64,000 nt of DNA. Source: Eutypa lata. Lineage: Eukaryota; Ascomycota; Sordariomycetes; Xylariales; Diatrypaceae. The position numbers and the translations under genes were made by a program. Positions 35,645-48,495 of this stretch are shown here, piece by piece; the first letter of the stretch is position 1; each line of letters begins with the position of its first letter. The notes beneath the pieces are model-generated. The model was not told the origin of the DNA, did no database searches, and was given only the letters and a program-made list of their open reading frames with translations. Location of the stretch: the NCBI GenBank assembly GCA_022661535.1, contig JAKULF010000011.1, positions 1,178,001 through 1,242,000 on the forward strand, read 5' to 3'.

Positions 35645-38600
35645 ATGGAGGCGTTTGGTTTGGCCGCCGGCACAATTCAAGTCTTTGATTTCAGCATCAA
35701 AGCCGTGCTCGCCACCATCAAAGTTCTCCAAGCCTTACAAGATTCACCGAAGCATATAGCCGAACTCCTACAAGATGCCGACAAATCCATCGCTCGACTG
35801 CTTGATTTGAAGCAGCGCCTCCAACACCCTAACGACCCTCTTGTACAGACTCTTTCCGCTATTCGACTCCAAGAACTCCTGGTCGTTGCGTCGGATGGAT
35901 ATGATGCCATCCACGAGCTCCATGACACACTTAGTAGGCTTCAAGTTATAGGGGCAGACTCATGGAGGAAGCAAAAATGGAAGGCGGTCGTTTCAGTCCA
36001 TGCTGGAGAAGATATCGAAAGGAATCTGAAAAGGATCCAAATGACACTCGGGGAACTACATCGTGAACTGCAACTGGCTGACCTAGAGATCAACACAGGC
36101 CAGTCTAAAAAAATCACGCAACTTTGTCCGGTAATCGATGAAGCAAGGTTGGAAGCCCAGTCAGCCAATACCAGAATTCAGTCACTGGCCACCGCTACTA
36201 GAGCTCATGACGTAGCCACATCTTCAAGATTAGATCAGCTGAAACTTCAAACCGAATCAATAGGAACTAGAATATCGGAAGAGCAAGCTGTAGCAAGAAG
36301 CAATATCGAGCACCAAACCGTCGCGACAATCACTCGTCTAGATTCACTCAGCCAGCACGGGCAAAGTATTCAGAATGGAGTTTCGGGGGTACATGAGACG
36401 GTCAATTCAGTGCGCGATGAATTACGATCGTTTCGCGACGAGATCCTTCGTGCTATTACAGGAGAAATCAATTCAAGGTCTATCGAAAACCAAGCGACTG
36501 CGGGTCGCCTGACAGAGCAGGAAAATACTAGCCTAAACCGACAAGTAAAAGATGCTCTAGTCACCCACCCGCAAGCATTCAAGCAAGCATGTGATGTCTG
36601 GATACCATGTCAAAACTCCACTGCAGCCCGTTTGACGCCCGTGAGGGATCCCAACGCATGTAGTTGTGGCCGCAGAAAGCCGAAGAGATGGTCGGCATAC
36701 AAAGGCATATTTGGGGTCCAGTACGAGTCCCTCGAGACACATGAGCCACACTGTATACTCCATGCTATTGATAAGAGGTCATGGAGATATTCCCTCTTGG
36801 TACAAATTCTTCCATTCCTCCATAAAACCATAGAATTGACGGCGGGAGCTACCTTCCAAGGTGGCGGGTTTGAGATGACGCCCCCGCTGAGAGTCTGGTA
36901 CACAGTAAAAAGATCCGAGTCTTCCATGTTCAGGCTCTTCGATAACTTTCCTGATATTTGTTGTCTTCGGCTAATACCTGGTGGTTATGGATCACGCCAT
37001 ATTAAATTTCGACAGCAGGAGGGTTGGGTTTTGGGCGAATGGGATTGGGGATGCGTAGACCTTGAACTAAGTCGCATGCATAAAGAAATTAGGACCATGG
37101 CATCTACCAGTATCTGTCCGTGGAGAATCAGGGACGAATATGGGAATACCCTGTTGCATGTAGGTAACGATATCTACAGCATACAAATAATTGCTAAATT
37201 ATACCAGGAAGTAATCCATTTGATACAATCTATTTCAAACGGCTATATTGGCCGCATCAAAAATCTTGGGCCACTTTTAACATTGGCAGCAGAGGGTGGC
37301 ATTCACCTGACTTGTGAAGCAGCTGCTGGCTTTCGCAAGTATAACGCGGAGACTATGTTTACTAGTAAAGGGTAACAAAATCTTAACCTGAAGGCGACTG
37401 GATTGCCAATGCTTACATATATAAGTAGTTACCAAAGCATTCTTGATTATGCGGCGACCCTTTTCCTGTCGCATACAGAAATCATTCGCAACGCAACAGT
37501 AGCGCAAGATCTGCTGGCCTTAGGACTTGAAGATGCTACTGTGACATATAGAAAGGGACACACGGTTAGAAACAATCATGTCAAATATCTAGTACGAATT
37601 TGCCAAGGCAATCCCCAATTAGCAGAGCGTAGGTAAGCCACGCTATTGATTTCGTATGCGTAGCTGCTAACCAAACCACGCAGTTTTCCCCGAAAAGCTG
37701 AGTAGGGCTATTATATACCGAGACCTGAAAGAGATAAGCAAAATATTACACGCCACGGATGAAAACCCATGGAAATGCTGCGATCGACCGTCTCAGAAAT
37801 ATTCATCAACTTGGTGCCCTTTGGAGTTGGCACTGGGCTGGCCAGCTGGCCTTCGCATTCTTTTGGAAGCTGGTGCAAACCCCTTACATGCGACACAATG
37901 TGCTATTTCACACTGTGATGCCGACTCGTTACGATTGCTTCTTTCTACTATCAAGCCATCTCTCTTAGCCCACAGTCAAACGAGTTATCTCCATACGGTT
38001 AGGGCTGCAGCCTTCAGAGAAAACGAGAAAATTAGTGCCCAGATGATAGATCACATCAAGTTCGCATCAGGCGATACGGATTCACCACCAATGTCACAAG
38101 TATATGCAGAATTGGCGGCTGTCTGGACTTGCGGGCCAATGGTGTTAAAGTTCCTAGATCAGCTACACCAGTCGGGATACAAGAAACTGGATCTCAAAGG
38201 GACAATTGATCGTATGACACCCCTCTATAAGCTTACCTACACATGTTGGGACATCGCAAATTGGGAATTCCGCATCTGGTTCAAATTGGTCAATTGGTTC
38301 CTTGAGCGAGGTGCAGATCCGATATTCCACGAAGAAGGTCATCTACCCAACGTGTTGCACAGATTATCAAAACACTTCGCGAATGAACACCTGAAAAGGG
38401 TACCGATCCTAGAAAAGCCTTGGGCAGAAGACTTAAGGAGAGTGGTGAAGTTGGCTTTTCGTCGATGTCGACTAACCGATGCCGATGGCTGCAGTTGTCC
38501 CTGTTCTTCGAACGGTTGTTTACCCCTTCGCCAGCTATTACGATGCCAAAGGATAGGCCACCATTCGGAGCCAGAATGTCCATACATAGGAATAAGACAA

Positions 38601-38981
38601 TCAGATTTAGATAAGGTCGTCTCAGATTGGCTACAGTTCTGTGACGCTACCCAAGAAGATACAGGCGTTTATTATTTGGAAGCAGTTCGTCTTGAAGTTT
38701 TCGACCGTCTTCGGATGACACACGTCTGCTGCGTGATGGATTGGGAGACAAGCGTACAAAGCTCCCTTTTTCCATTTATGGTGATTAGCCGACCAGACCA
38801 AGAGACTTGTGCAGAAATCAAGTTAGAGGAAAACGAGCTGGCAGTGCAGCTCGATCTGATCGTAGAAGCTTTCAAGCAATTCCGCGAGAAGAACAATCAC
38901 TCTGCTGAGGATTCGCTTCGAAGATGGTGGAGCCTATTGGATCCCATTCTACGGTCGGCCACAGGGTTAACTATATCATAA
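35645..38981 (+). CDS. Fungal N-domain / coiled-coil / ankyrin-like protein
   Basis: Three exons (35645-37371, 37429-37632, 37706-38981) give about 1068 residues; the last acceptor could be 3 nt earlier. Residues 1-110 (MEAFGLAAGTIQVFDFSIKA...) resemble the helical N-terminal domain found on fungal STAND and incompatibility proteins. Residues 120-290 are helical and coiled-coil-like with repeated short heptad units. A Cys-containing block follows (NACSCGRRKPKRW). Ankyrin-like signatures appear near residue 499 (YGNTLLHV) and after the second intron (LRILLEAGANPL, FLERGADPIF). A second Cys cluster (CSCPCSSNGC) is near residue 905. No P-loop or NACHT domain is visible. A role in non-self recognition or signalling is inferred from the N-domain only. 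The gene ends just 10 bp before AT-rich repeat DNA begins. Confidence 0.75.
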
Positions 38982-39349
38982 CTACTTTTTTACATTATAA
39001 GTTCACTTAGGTATAGTTTTAACCAAATCTTTATTTAATTAAACATAAATACAATATTTATATAATAATAAAATGCATTTAAAATACTTAAGTTATTATT
39101 ATTTATTTATATTATATTTTAATTATTATTATTTTAATTATTATTATTATTTAAACTTTTATATAAAATTTATAAAATAATACGTTAATATTAAAAAAAA
39201 AACGAACGTTATATATATATAAAATAAAATTATAATATATTTAATTTATTTATATATATTTTACGTTATAATTAAAATTTAAATTTAAAAACTTTAAATA
39301 TTACGTATTATAATTATATTATTATAATTAATTATAAATTTAATTATTA

Positions 39350-39438
39350 TTTATTAAAGCTTTAATTATTATTAATTTTTTTTTATTAAATAAATTAAAA
39401 ACTTTTTAATTATAATATACTTTTCGATTATAATTTTA
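39350..39438 (+). repeat. Left arm of inverted repeat (about 1 kb unit)
   Basis: The reverse complement of this stretch matches 40261-40360 over nearly its whole length. The best-conserved part is about 50 bp, around TAATCGAAAA and ATAATTAAAAAGTTTTTAA. Differences in the best-aligned part are transitions, with one gap of about 10 bp in this arm. It may be a terminal inverted repeat of a DNA transposon or MITE-like element. Confidence 0.6.
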
Positions 39439-40260
39439 TAAAATATTTAAGTTTTATATATATATTATATTTAAATTTATATATTTTTATATATAATAAT
39501 ATTTTAATTAATATATATTTAAAATATTAAAAAATAATAATAATATTAATAAAAATAAAAATAAAAAAATATATATTTTTTTATATAATATAACTTTATA
39601 ATTTATTATAAGTTTTTATTAATAATATTAATATAAATAATATTATTATTAATATTTATTTAATTTTATTATAATAATTTAATTTTTTAAATTTAATTTT
39701 TTAATTAATAATTTAATTATTAATTTACGATTTTTTATATTTCGCGTTATATTTAATTTATATAAATATATAAATAATATTATTTATTTAATTATATAAA
39801 ATAAATTATATTTTAAATTAATTATTATAATTATAAATTTAATTAAATAAAGTTATTATTATATTTTTTTTTATTTAAATAAATATTTAATTATTTTTTT
39901 TAAACTTTAAATTAACGTTTTTTTTTAAATATTTTATTATTATTAATATTATTAAAATTTTTAAATTTATTAATTTTAAATTATTTTAAATTTTACGTTT
40001 TAACTTTAATATTACGAATTAATTTAAAGCTTTAATATAAATTATTAATATTTATATAATAAAATTTATAAATTATTTAATATTATATAAATTTTTTTAT
40101 AAATTATTAAAGAAATTATATATATTAAAGAAAATCGCGAATTAATAATTAAATCGTTAATTAAAAACTTAAGTTTAAAAAACCGAATTATTATAATAAA
40201 ATTAAATAAATATATATATTATTTAAAATTATATATAAGTTATATATAAATTTATATAAA

Positions 40261-40360
40261 TAAAATTATAATCGAAAAATGCATTATAATTAAAAAGTTT
40301 TTAATTTATTTAACGAAGCGGAAAAAAATGAATTAATAACGATTAAAGCTTTAATAAATA
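40261..40360 (-). repeat. Right arm of inverted repeat (about 1 kb unit)
   Basis: This is the partner of 39350-39438 in inverted orientation. It keeps slightly more G and C (for example AACGAAGCGG near 40312-40321), so it has been mutated less. Similarity fades outside these limits, but low-complexity A/T sequence makes the true ends uncertain. Confidence 0.6.
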
Positions 40361-40662
40361 TATTATAAGTTACATTAATTATATTAACATTATTAATTTA
40401 TATTTTTATTTATAAATAATATTATTTTATTTATATATATATAAGTAATTTTACGCTTATATTTAAAGCTTTAATTAACTTATAATTAAACTAGTTAAAT
40501 AAATAATTAAAACTTTTATTATTTTATATAAAAATTTTTAAATGATTTATATATTATTATTTAAATTAAAAGCTTTATTACTTAATTAAATAAATTATTA
40601 ATAATTAAATAAATCTTTAAAAAAATTATTATTTAAATTATTAATAATTTTATTATATTTAT

Positions 40663-40770
40663 AAACTTATAAACTTATAAATTTAAATTTATAAACTTAT
40701 AAACTTATAAACTTATAAATTTATAAACTTATAAACTTATAAACTTATAAACTTATAAATTTATAAACTT
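40663..40770. repeat. Tandem repeat of 8 bp units
   Basis: The unit AAACTTAT recurs about a dozen times with occasional AAATTTAT variants. Variation is C/T, consistent with later C-to-T mutation of a uniform array. Confidence 0.75.
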
Positions 40771-41144
40771 ATAAATTAAAGTAATTAAAGCTTAAAAATG
40801 CTTTTATTTAATTTATTATTATTTTAATAATTCTTAAGTAATTAATGCATTATTACTTAAGTCGTTAATAATTATTATTTAAATTATTAATAATTTTAAA
40901 AGTTAAGTAAATCGTTAAAAACCTTTAAAGTTAAATTAAAATTAAATTAAAATTAAATTAAAATTAAATAATTAAAGTTAAATTAATAATTAAGCCTTTA
41001 AAAGTTAAATAATAATAATTTAAATAATTAATATAAATAATTAAATATATAAATAATTAATATATAAATAATAATTTAAATATATATAAATAAATAATTA
41101 AAAATTTAATTTAATATATATTAATGATTATTTTAATTATATAT

Positions 41145-41359
41145 TATTAAAATATAAAAATAAATATTAATTTTAAATAATTTTCGAAAAATAAAATATA
41201 TATTATTATTTAAAAAAGTTTATATTAATTTAATTATAAACTTAAATTATATATTAATTTTTATATTTTAAATATTATATATAATACTTTAAAATACTTT
41301 CGATATTTAATCTTTTATTATTATTATAAATTATTATTAAAGTACTTTATTTATTAACA
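41145..41359 (-). repeat. 3' LTR of the copia element (heavily mutated copy)
   Basis: This aligns base for base with 48151-48365. All mismatches I checked are C/T or G/A transitions. This copy is nearly all A and T, while the other keeps many C and G, so RIP acted more strongly here. Confidence 0.88.
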
Positions 41360-44300
41360 TGCTTTTTTATATTAATAAATAATTAATTTCTTTAAAACTT
41401 TAAAAAACTTAAAAAACTAAATTATAAATTTATTAAAATTAAACTTTTAATCTTTATATTTACTTTTATAATTTAATTATTTAATTATTAACTTTATTTA
41501 TATCGTAATATTAATAACTTCGCTTGTATATATACGTTTAAAGTTTAATTAAGTTATTACTTATTAATAAATTTTTTAATTTTATATATAAAACTTATAA
41601 TATTATTAATCGATACATTATTAATTATATAAAGCTAAATAAAATCCGAAATTTTTAACTTTAAAAATAACGAAAAACTTTAATTAAAAGTTATTAATTA
41701 TTAATTTCTTTCTTTACATTATACATTATAAATGCTAAGAAAAATAATTAATAAAAACGAGTTTATTTAATAAAAGTTAAGTTAATTTAAAAGTCGCTTT
41801 AAATTTTTCGAATTAAATATTAAAAAAAAAAACCTTTAAGTTAAATAAATATAATAATCGTAAAAAAAATACCGTAATAATATAAAGTTTTAAAAAATAA
41901 CGATTTTTTTTTTTTATAACGAAAATTTAATAAATATTATTTTTTTATTATTTTAATTAACTTAATTTATTTATCGATTAATATATCTTTTAATTTTTTA
42001 AACGGCTTTTAAATTAATTTTAAGTTTAACTTTATTACGAATTTGTTAAAAATCTTTCGATTAAAAAGTTTAATAAAGTTATTTATTAAATTTTCATTCG
42101 TTTTAATATATTAAATTTTAATATAATTATTATTAACCTTTTAATATATATAATAATAATCGATTTAAATATAACGCTTTTTTTTAAATATTATAATTTT
42201 TTTTATTTATTTTAATATATTTATATTATTTTTTAATAAAATAATAAATTCTTTAAGTATTAAATTAAGTTTTTATAAAAAGTTTTTAATATTAATTACT
42301 TTTATTATTATAACACTTAAAGTTATATATTTAACTTTCGTTATATAACGAATAATAATCGTTTAAAACTTTAAAATTTATATAATAAAAACTTTTATTA
42401 TATAAAATACATAACTTATAATTAATTTATTTAAATTAAAATTATTATTATAATTAAAATTTATTACTTTAAATAATTTAAAGTTATTATATTTATAATA
42501 TAAATATTCTTTATTTAAAGTTTAATATTAAATTAATAAATTTATAATATTACTTATATATTTTAATAAACGCTTAATATAATTTATTTATTTTAATAAC
42601 GAATTATTTATAAATTAAATTTAAATAAACGTTATATAAGTTATATTAAATTTAATTACGTAACTTAAAAAGTTAAACCTTTTAATTAAGTTTATATATT
42701 TAAATATTTCGTTTTTAATAATAATTTTTTAATTTTAAATTATATATTATTTATAATTTAAAATAAACGAAATAAATAATAACTTTATATTATTTATATT
42801 TATTATTTAAAATAACTTCTTAATATATTATTATTAATTTAAATATATATCGTTAATAAAACTTAACTTAATAATATAAACACTTAAAAACTAATTAACT
42901 TCGCTTAAATTCTTAATAATAACTATTTCGATAATAATCTTTATAAGCTTCGTAAAACGTTTTTTATTTACGTTAAACAATAAAAAATCATTAATATATA
43001 AAGTTATAATATTATTTATTTTAAAATTTAAATAAATAACATCGTTTAACATTAAAGTTATAAAGTTTAATTACTTTAAAATAACTTTAATTTTTATTTA
43101 TTAAGTTATATTAACTTGTTTAAATTTATATAAAAAATTCATTAATTAAATAATATAACTTAAATTATATTTACATTTTTTCTTTTTTTTAAAATATATA
43201 TTAAAATACTTTTTTAATAATGAAAATATCTTTATAAATAATTTCTCTTTTAATTTATTATTAAAATACGTTATAATAAAGTTTATTTATATAATATATT
43301 AACCGTATAAAGTTACGAAAACTATAAAGATTTACTAATATATAACTTAAATTATAATTATAATAATTTCGTTATAATTAATATCTTTTCGTTATATAAA
43401 TCCTTTTATATATATATAAGCTTTTAACTTTTTAAAATTACTTATTAATATAAATTTCTTTCGTAATATTTATATAACGTTTATTAAATACTTATATATT
43501 ACTTTAATTAATAAAATAAATTTAAATAATTTTTAATTAATATTCTTTTATATTTTTATAAACATTACTTTTATTTATAAATTTTTTTTAAAATTTATTA
43601 AAGCTTTCTTTAATAACGAATTATCTTTAAACATTATCGTTATTAATTTATATATTTTTAAATATTTAAAAAAGTTTAATATTTCGTAAAAATCTTTAAA
43701 AATATCGTATCGTTTTTCTTTAAATAAAAACATTATTTATATATAAAAGTAAACTTATATTATTATTTTAAAAACGTTATTAAAGCTTATAAATTCGCAT
43801 TTTTAATCGTTTATAATATTATTATTAATAAAATTAAATTTAAAATTATATTTATTAACATTTTCGCCTTTTTAAATAAATCGTATTTAACGTAATTTAA
43901 TTATAATTTTAAAATATTCTTCGAAAACATTATATATATAAAATTTAAAAATTATCTTTTTTAAATAATCGCATTTATATTTAATAAATTATTCTTTATT
44001 TTTTTTATTTATTTCGTTATTAAATATAACGTTATTATTATCGTTTTAAATATTAACTTTTTATTTATTCTTTTTATTAATTTAATAATAAAGTCGTTTT
44101 TAAACTTACTTTAAAAATAATTAAATAATATCTTTTAAATTAAAAAAAACATTTAATTTCGTAAAGTTTTTATATATTATAATATAAAAAATTATAAAAA
44201 AACGTTCTTTTTTTATTAATTATATAATATAATTACTTTTTTTTTTATATTTTAAAAAAATACCTTTTATATTTTAATTAATTAATTTTTTAAATTAAAC

Positions 44301-47300
44301 TCTTTTTTTTTAATCGATAAATATAACGCAATATAATTTTAAAATATATAAATACTTATAATAAAATAAATAATTATTATTAAAATTTAAACCTTTTTAA
44401 TAAATCTTTATAAAAGTTATACTTTTAATTAATAATTAACTTATTTTATTAATTATTTTAATAATTACTTTTATAACGTAATTTTAAAAATATATAAAAA
44501 TTTTTATTTAAATTACGTAAACTTTAACTTTATTTTGTATAAATTTAATAATGCATTTTATAACTTCATTTTAATATTAATTATAAAATAATAATAATTA
44601 AAATTTAATATTACGTTTTTTATAAAATTCGTTTATTTTAAATATATTAAATTTTCGTTTATTATTTAATTTTAAAACTTAAATTATTTTTTTTTTATTA
44701 TTTTTATCGAAAAGTTAATTAATAAAATATTAAATTATTTTTTTAATATAATTTTATAAATATTATTAAATATCGTTTTTAATTTTTATTAACTTTATAT
44801 TATAATATTAATTATAATTTTTAATTATTAAATTATAATATAAATTATTACGTAATAATACGAATTATATTATATTTACATTATATTATATAATTTCGTT
44901 TATATAAATTAACTTTTTTTAAACGTTTTTTAACAAAAACTTTTTTATTTTTATTATATTATAAGTTATATAAAACAAAGCTTTAATATCTTTAAGCTTA
45001 AAATTTATATTACAAAATCGTTTAATAATTTAAATTAAACGTTCGATATTAAAATAACAAAGTTAACGATATTATAAAATAATTTTCTTTATAATATCTT
45101 CGTTTATTATAACTTTTCCATTATTATTAAGCTTAAATATTATATATTAAAAAACAATTAACTTATTATTATTACTTTTTAATACGTATCTTTATTTATT
45201 ATTATTAATCTTAAGTTTAAATATATTAAAAATTTATAATAAAAACCTTTGTTTTTTTATATTAATTATTATAAAAGCTTTTTTATTTAATAACTTTAAA
45301 ATATTATAATTTAAATAATTACTTTTTTTATATTATACCTTATTAAAAAATATTTTAAGCGAAAACTTTTTAATAATTAAAATATATAACATTATTAAGT
45401 TTAAACGAAATTTATTAAACTTAATTAATTATTATATAACGATATTAATAATTAAAGCATAAATAAAGCTTACTTTAATATTAATAATAAAACAACTTTA
45501 TTTAATATCTTTAATCGTTTTTTTAATTAAATCGTTAAAGTTATTAATAATATTAATATTTAAATTATTATTTTATAATAATTAATTCTTTATATTACTT
45601 ATAAAATATATTTAAAAAATTATTATTTAATAAATAATAATCGTAACATTTAAAACGTCTTTTCGTATAACTTTTTTAATATTTTTTTCGTTTTTAACGC
45701 TTTTTTATTTAATAAAAATTAAAATTATAACGCTTTTTAACTTAACTTATTAATATATAACATTAAAAACAAATTTATTATATTATTTAAATAACTTTTT
45801 TAATACGTTTTACTTTATAAAAACGATAATTAAAAAAGTAAAACCTTTATATATATTTTTAAATTTAATAAAAATTATTAAATCGTTAAATTTAATTAAA
45901 TAACCGTAATTATTATAATTATTATTATTATTAATAACTTTATCTTTACTTTTATTTTTACTTTTATTATTATCGCTTTTTCGTTTTTCGTTTTTATAAT
46001 ATTAAAATATATATTTATATTCGCTATAATTAAAATAAAAAAACTTTCTTTTATTATTTATAAAAAGTTTATTAAATCGGTTTTTTTTTTATAAATTTAA
46101 TTTCTTTATTTCTTTATTATTATTATTTTTTTAAATATATAACTTTACATTTTTATACGATTTATTAATACTTTTTACTCGATTTTAAAATTTAATATTA
46201 AAGTTTTTAATAAACTTATAAATAAAATAATTAATTATTTGTAATATAAAACTTATAATTTTATATTAATAAATAACCTTATTTTTTATAACGCTTATAA
46301 ACATTATAATATAAACGGCTTTATTTAATTTTATATTAATTAACTTTATTTCTTTTATATACTTTTAAAATTATATAATAAAAATAAAAGAATTTTCTTC
46401 GTTATATTTAAAATTATAAAAGTTATTTTAAATACTTTATTAACGTATTATATTAATTATTAAAAAAATAAATTATAAAGTTTTTAATATTTTAATTTTT
46501 AAAATTATATTTATAATTAATTATTAAAAATATTACTTATAAATTTTTATAATAACTTTTATAAACTTAACTTTAATAAATTTAAATAACTTTATACTTT
46601 TTTTATAATTAATTTTTTTTAAAGTAAAACTTAAAGCATTACGTTAAAATTCTTAATTATTAAAACCTTTAAAGTAATTTTTCTTTTTAACTTTAAAAAA
46701 AAACTTTTTTTATTTCTTTTTAAAATTCTTTTCGATGAATTTACGTAAGCTTTTATTCGTTCTTAAAAATTTAAAAAAACAAGCTTTTTAAATATCGTAA
46801 TCGAAATTATTTAAATTTAAATTATTTAAATTTAAATTATTAAAACTTATATTTTATATATTTTTATATTATTTATTAAATTTATTTACTTATTAACTTT
46901 TTTTATAATAATACGAAAAAAAAAAAATATAATTTTTTCGTTTATTTAATTTCGTTATTTCGATATTAATTAAATTACGATAACTTTTTAATAAAGTAAT
47001 TATTAATAAAGTTTTAATTTATTATTTATAAATATTATAATAAAAAATTTATAAAATATAATTATTTAAATTATAAAAAATATAAAAATTTAAAAAAAAC
47101 TTAATATATAACTTAATTTATTATAAAACTAATATTATAAAAAAAAAAAAAATAAATATTTATATATTTAAACGAAAAAAAAAGTAAATAACTTATTTAT
47201 TTATTTTATATTAAATATTTAAATAAACTTTATAATTAAAGCTTTAATAAAGTAAATATTAAACTTAATTTTATTTTAAATAATGCATTTTTTACATTTA

Positions 47301-48150
47301 ATATTATAACGTTAAAGTATTATAAAATAAGTAAATTTATATTTATTAATAATTACGTATTTATTAATGTTTACGTTTACTTTATATAAATTTTATTAAA
47401 TGTTAATTATATATTTATTTATTATCGAAATATAACGTTTATATATTTATTTTATATTAATTTATTAATTATATAATTAAAGTTAATTTTAACGTTACGA
47501 TTATTTACGCGTAAGCTTAAATTTTATACTTATATACTTTTAAGTTGTTTTATAATAACGTTTATATCGTTTTGATATTAATTTATTATTTTTTATTATC
47601 GAACTTTTATTATTAATATAACTCGTTTTTCGATTCGAGCTTTTTTTGCGAAATTATATATAATACTTTTAATATCGTTTATTATTATAAAAGGCTTATT
47701 AAATTTATAATAATTTATAAATATCGATAAAGAAAAAAGAAAAAGTTATATATTTAATTTCGATAAAAAAGAAAAATTTAATATAATAACGTTAAGAAAT
47801 TAACTCGAATAATCGGTTTATTTATAAAGTTTTACGACTTTTTTATTATTAAAATAAAGTTATTTAAATAAATAAAAAAGTTATTTAATTATCGAAATTT
47901 CGGTTAAATTAAAAAAGTAAAATATTAAGCTATAACTTAACTTAATAAAAAAAGGAAAATAAATATCGCTAATAATATAATCGTTATAATCTTCGGTAAT
48001 ATTAAAGATTCGTTTACTTTTCGTTATTATTAATGTTAATTTTTTTCGCGAATTTTTTAAGTTAAAGTTAATAAAACGTCGTTATAAATAATGTATTTAT
48101 TTTCGTATAAATCTTTTAATTATTAATTTATAAAACTAAAATTATTATTA

Positions 48151-48365
48151 TATTAAAATACGGGGATAAATATTAATTTTAAATAACTTTTAAAAAGTAA
48201 GGTATATGTTATTGTTTAAAAAAGTTTATATTAGCTTGGCTATAAGCTCGAATTATATATTAATCCCTATGTCTTAAATGTTATACGTAATACCTTAAGA
48301 CACTTCCGGTATTTAGCCTTTTATTGCCATTATGGACCGCCATCAGGGCACCCCATCTGCTAACA
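48151..48365 (-). repeat. 5' LTR of the copia element (less mutated copy)
   Basis: This is the better-preserved LTR. C and G content rises toward its right end, where sequence such as GGACCGCCATCAGGGCACCCC survives. On the minus strand it opens with TGTTAGCAGATGG. It marks the edge where RIP damage fades into normal DNA. Confidence 0.88.
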
Positions 48366-48495
48366 CATACACTAAAATTAATATAAGGTACGCCCATTAA
48401 AAAAAAAGTCAAAAAGACGTTTTAACACAGTCAACCTTGTGGCTACCCCTACCATTCTACCCGAGACCTCTCAGCACTCGCGATGTTACGATGAA

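Larger units (their letters stand above)
38990..41144. repeat. RIP-type AT-rich repeat DNA left of the copia element
   Basis: The sequence is nearly all A and T with no usable frame. It holds a pair of inverted repeats (39350-39438 and 40261-40360), an 8-bp tandem repeat of the AAACTTAT type (about 40663-40770) and an 11-12 bp A/T tandem repeat at about 40930-40975. The block must derive from at least one element separate from the copia retrotransposon. Its original identity could not be read. Confidence 0.75.
41145..48365 (-). mobile_element. RIP-mutated Ty1/copia LTR retrotransposon
   Basis: Two 215-bp direct repeats bound this 7.2-kb element (41145-41359 and 48151-48365, constant offset 7006, no gaps). 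Read on the minus strand, the LTR starts TGTTAGCAGATGG and ends in TA, expected CA after mutation. A purine-rich tract (AAAAAAGCA) lies directly inside the left LTR, as expected for the polypurine tract of a minus-strand element. At about 42896-43018 the minus strand reads TLYINDFLLF and then IIKNLSEV, matching the copia reverse-transcriptase YVDD core and the following MKDLGE-type motif once RIP changes are allowed. Flanks 41140-41144 (TATAT) and 48366-48370 (CATAC) fit a 5-bp target duplication. Gag, protease and integrase are too mutated to mark. The element is certainly inactive. Confidence 0.88.

Noticed and set aside
40663..40980. Possible CRISPR-like spaced repeats
   Set aside because: The repeats are direct head-to-tail A/T units without spacers, in a eukaryotic genome.
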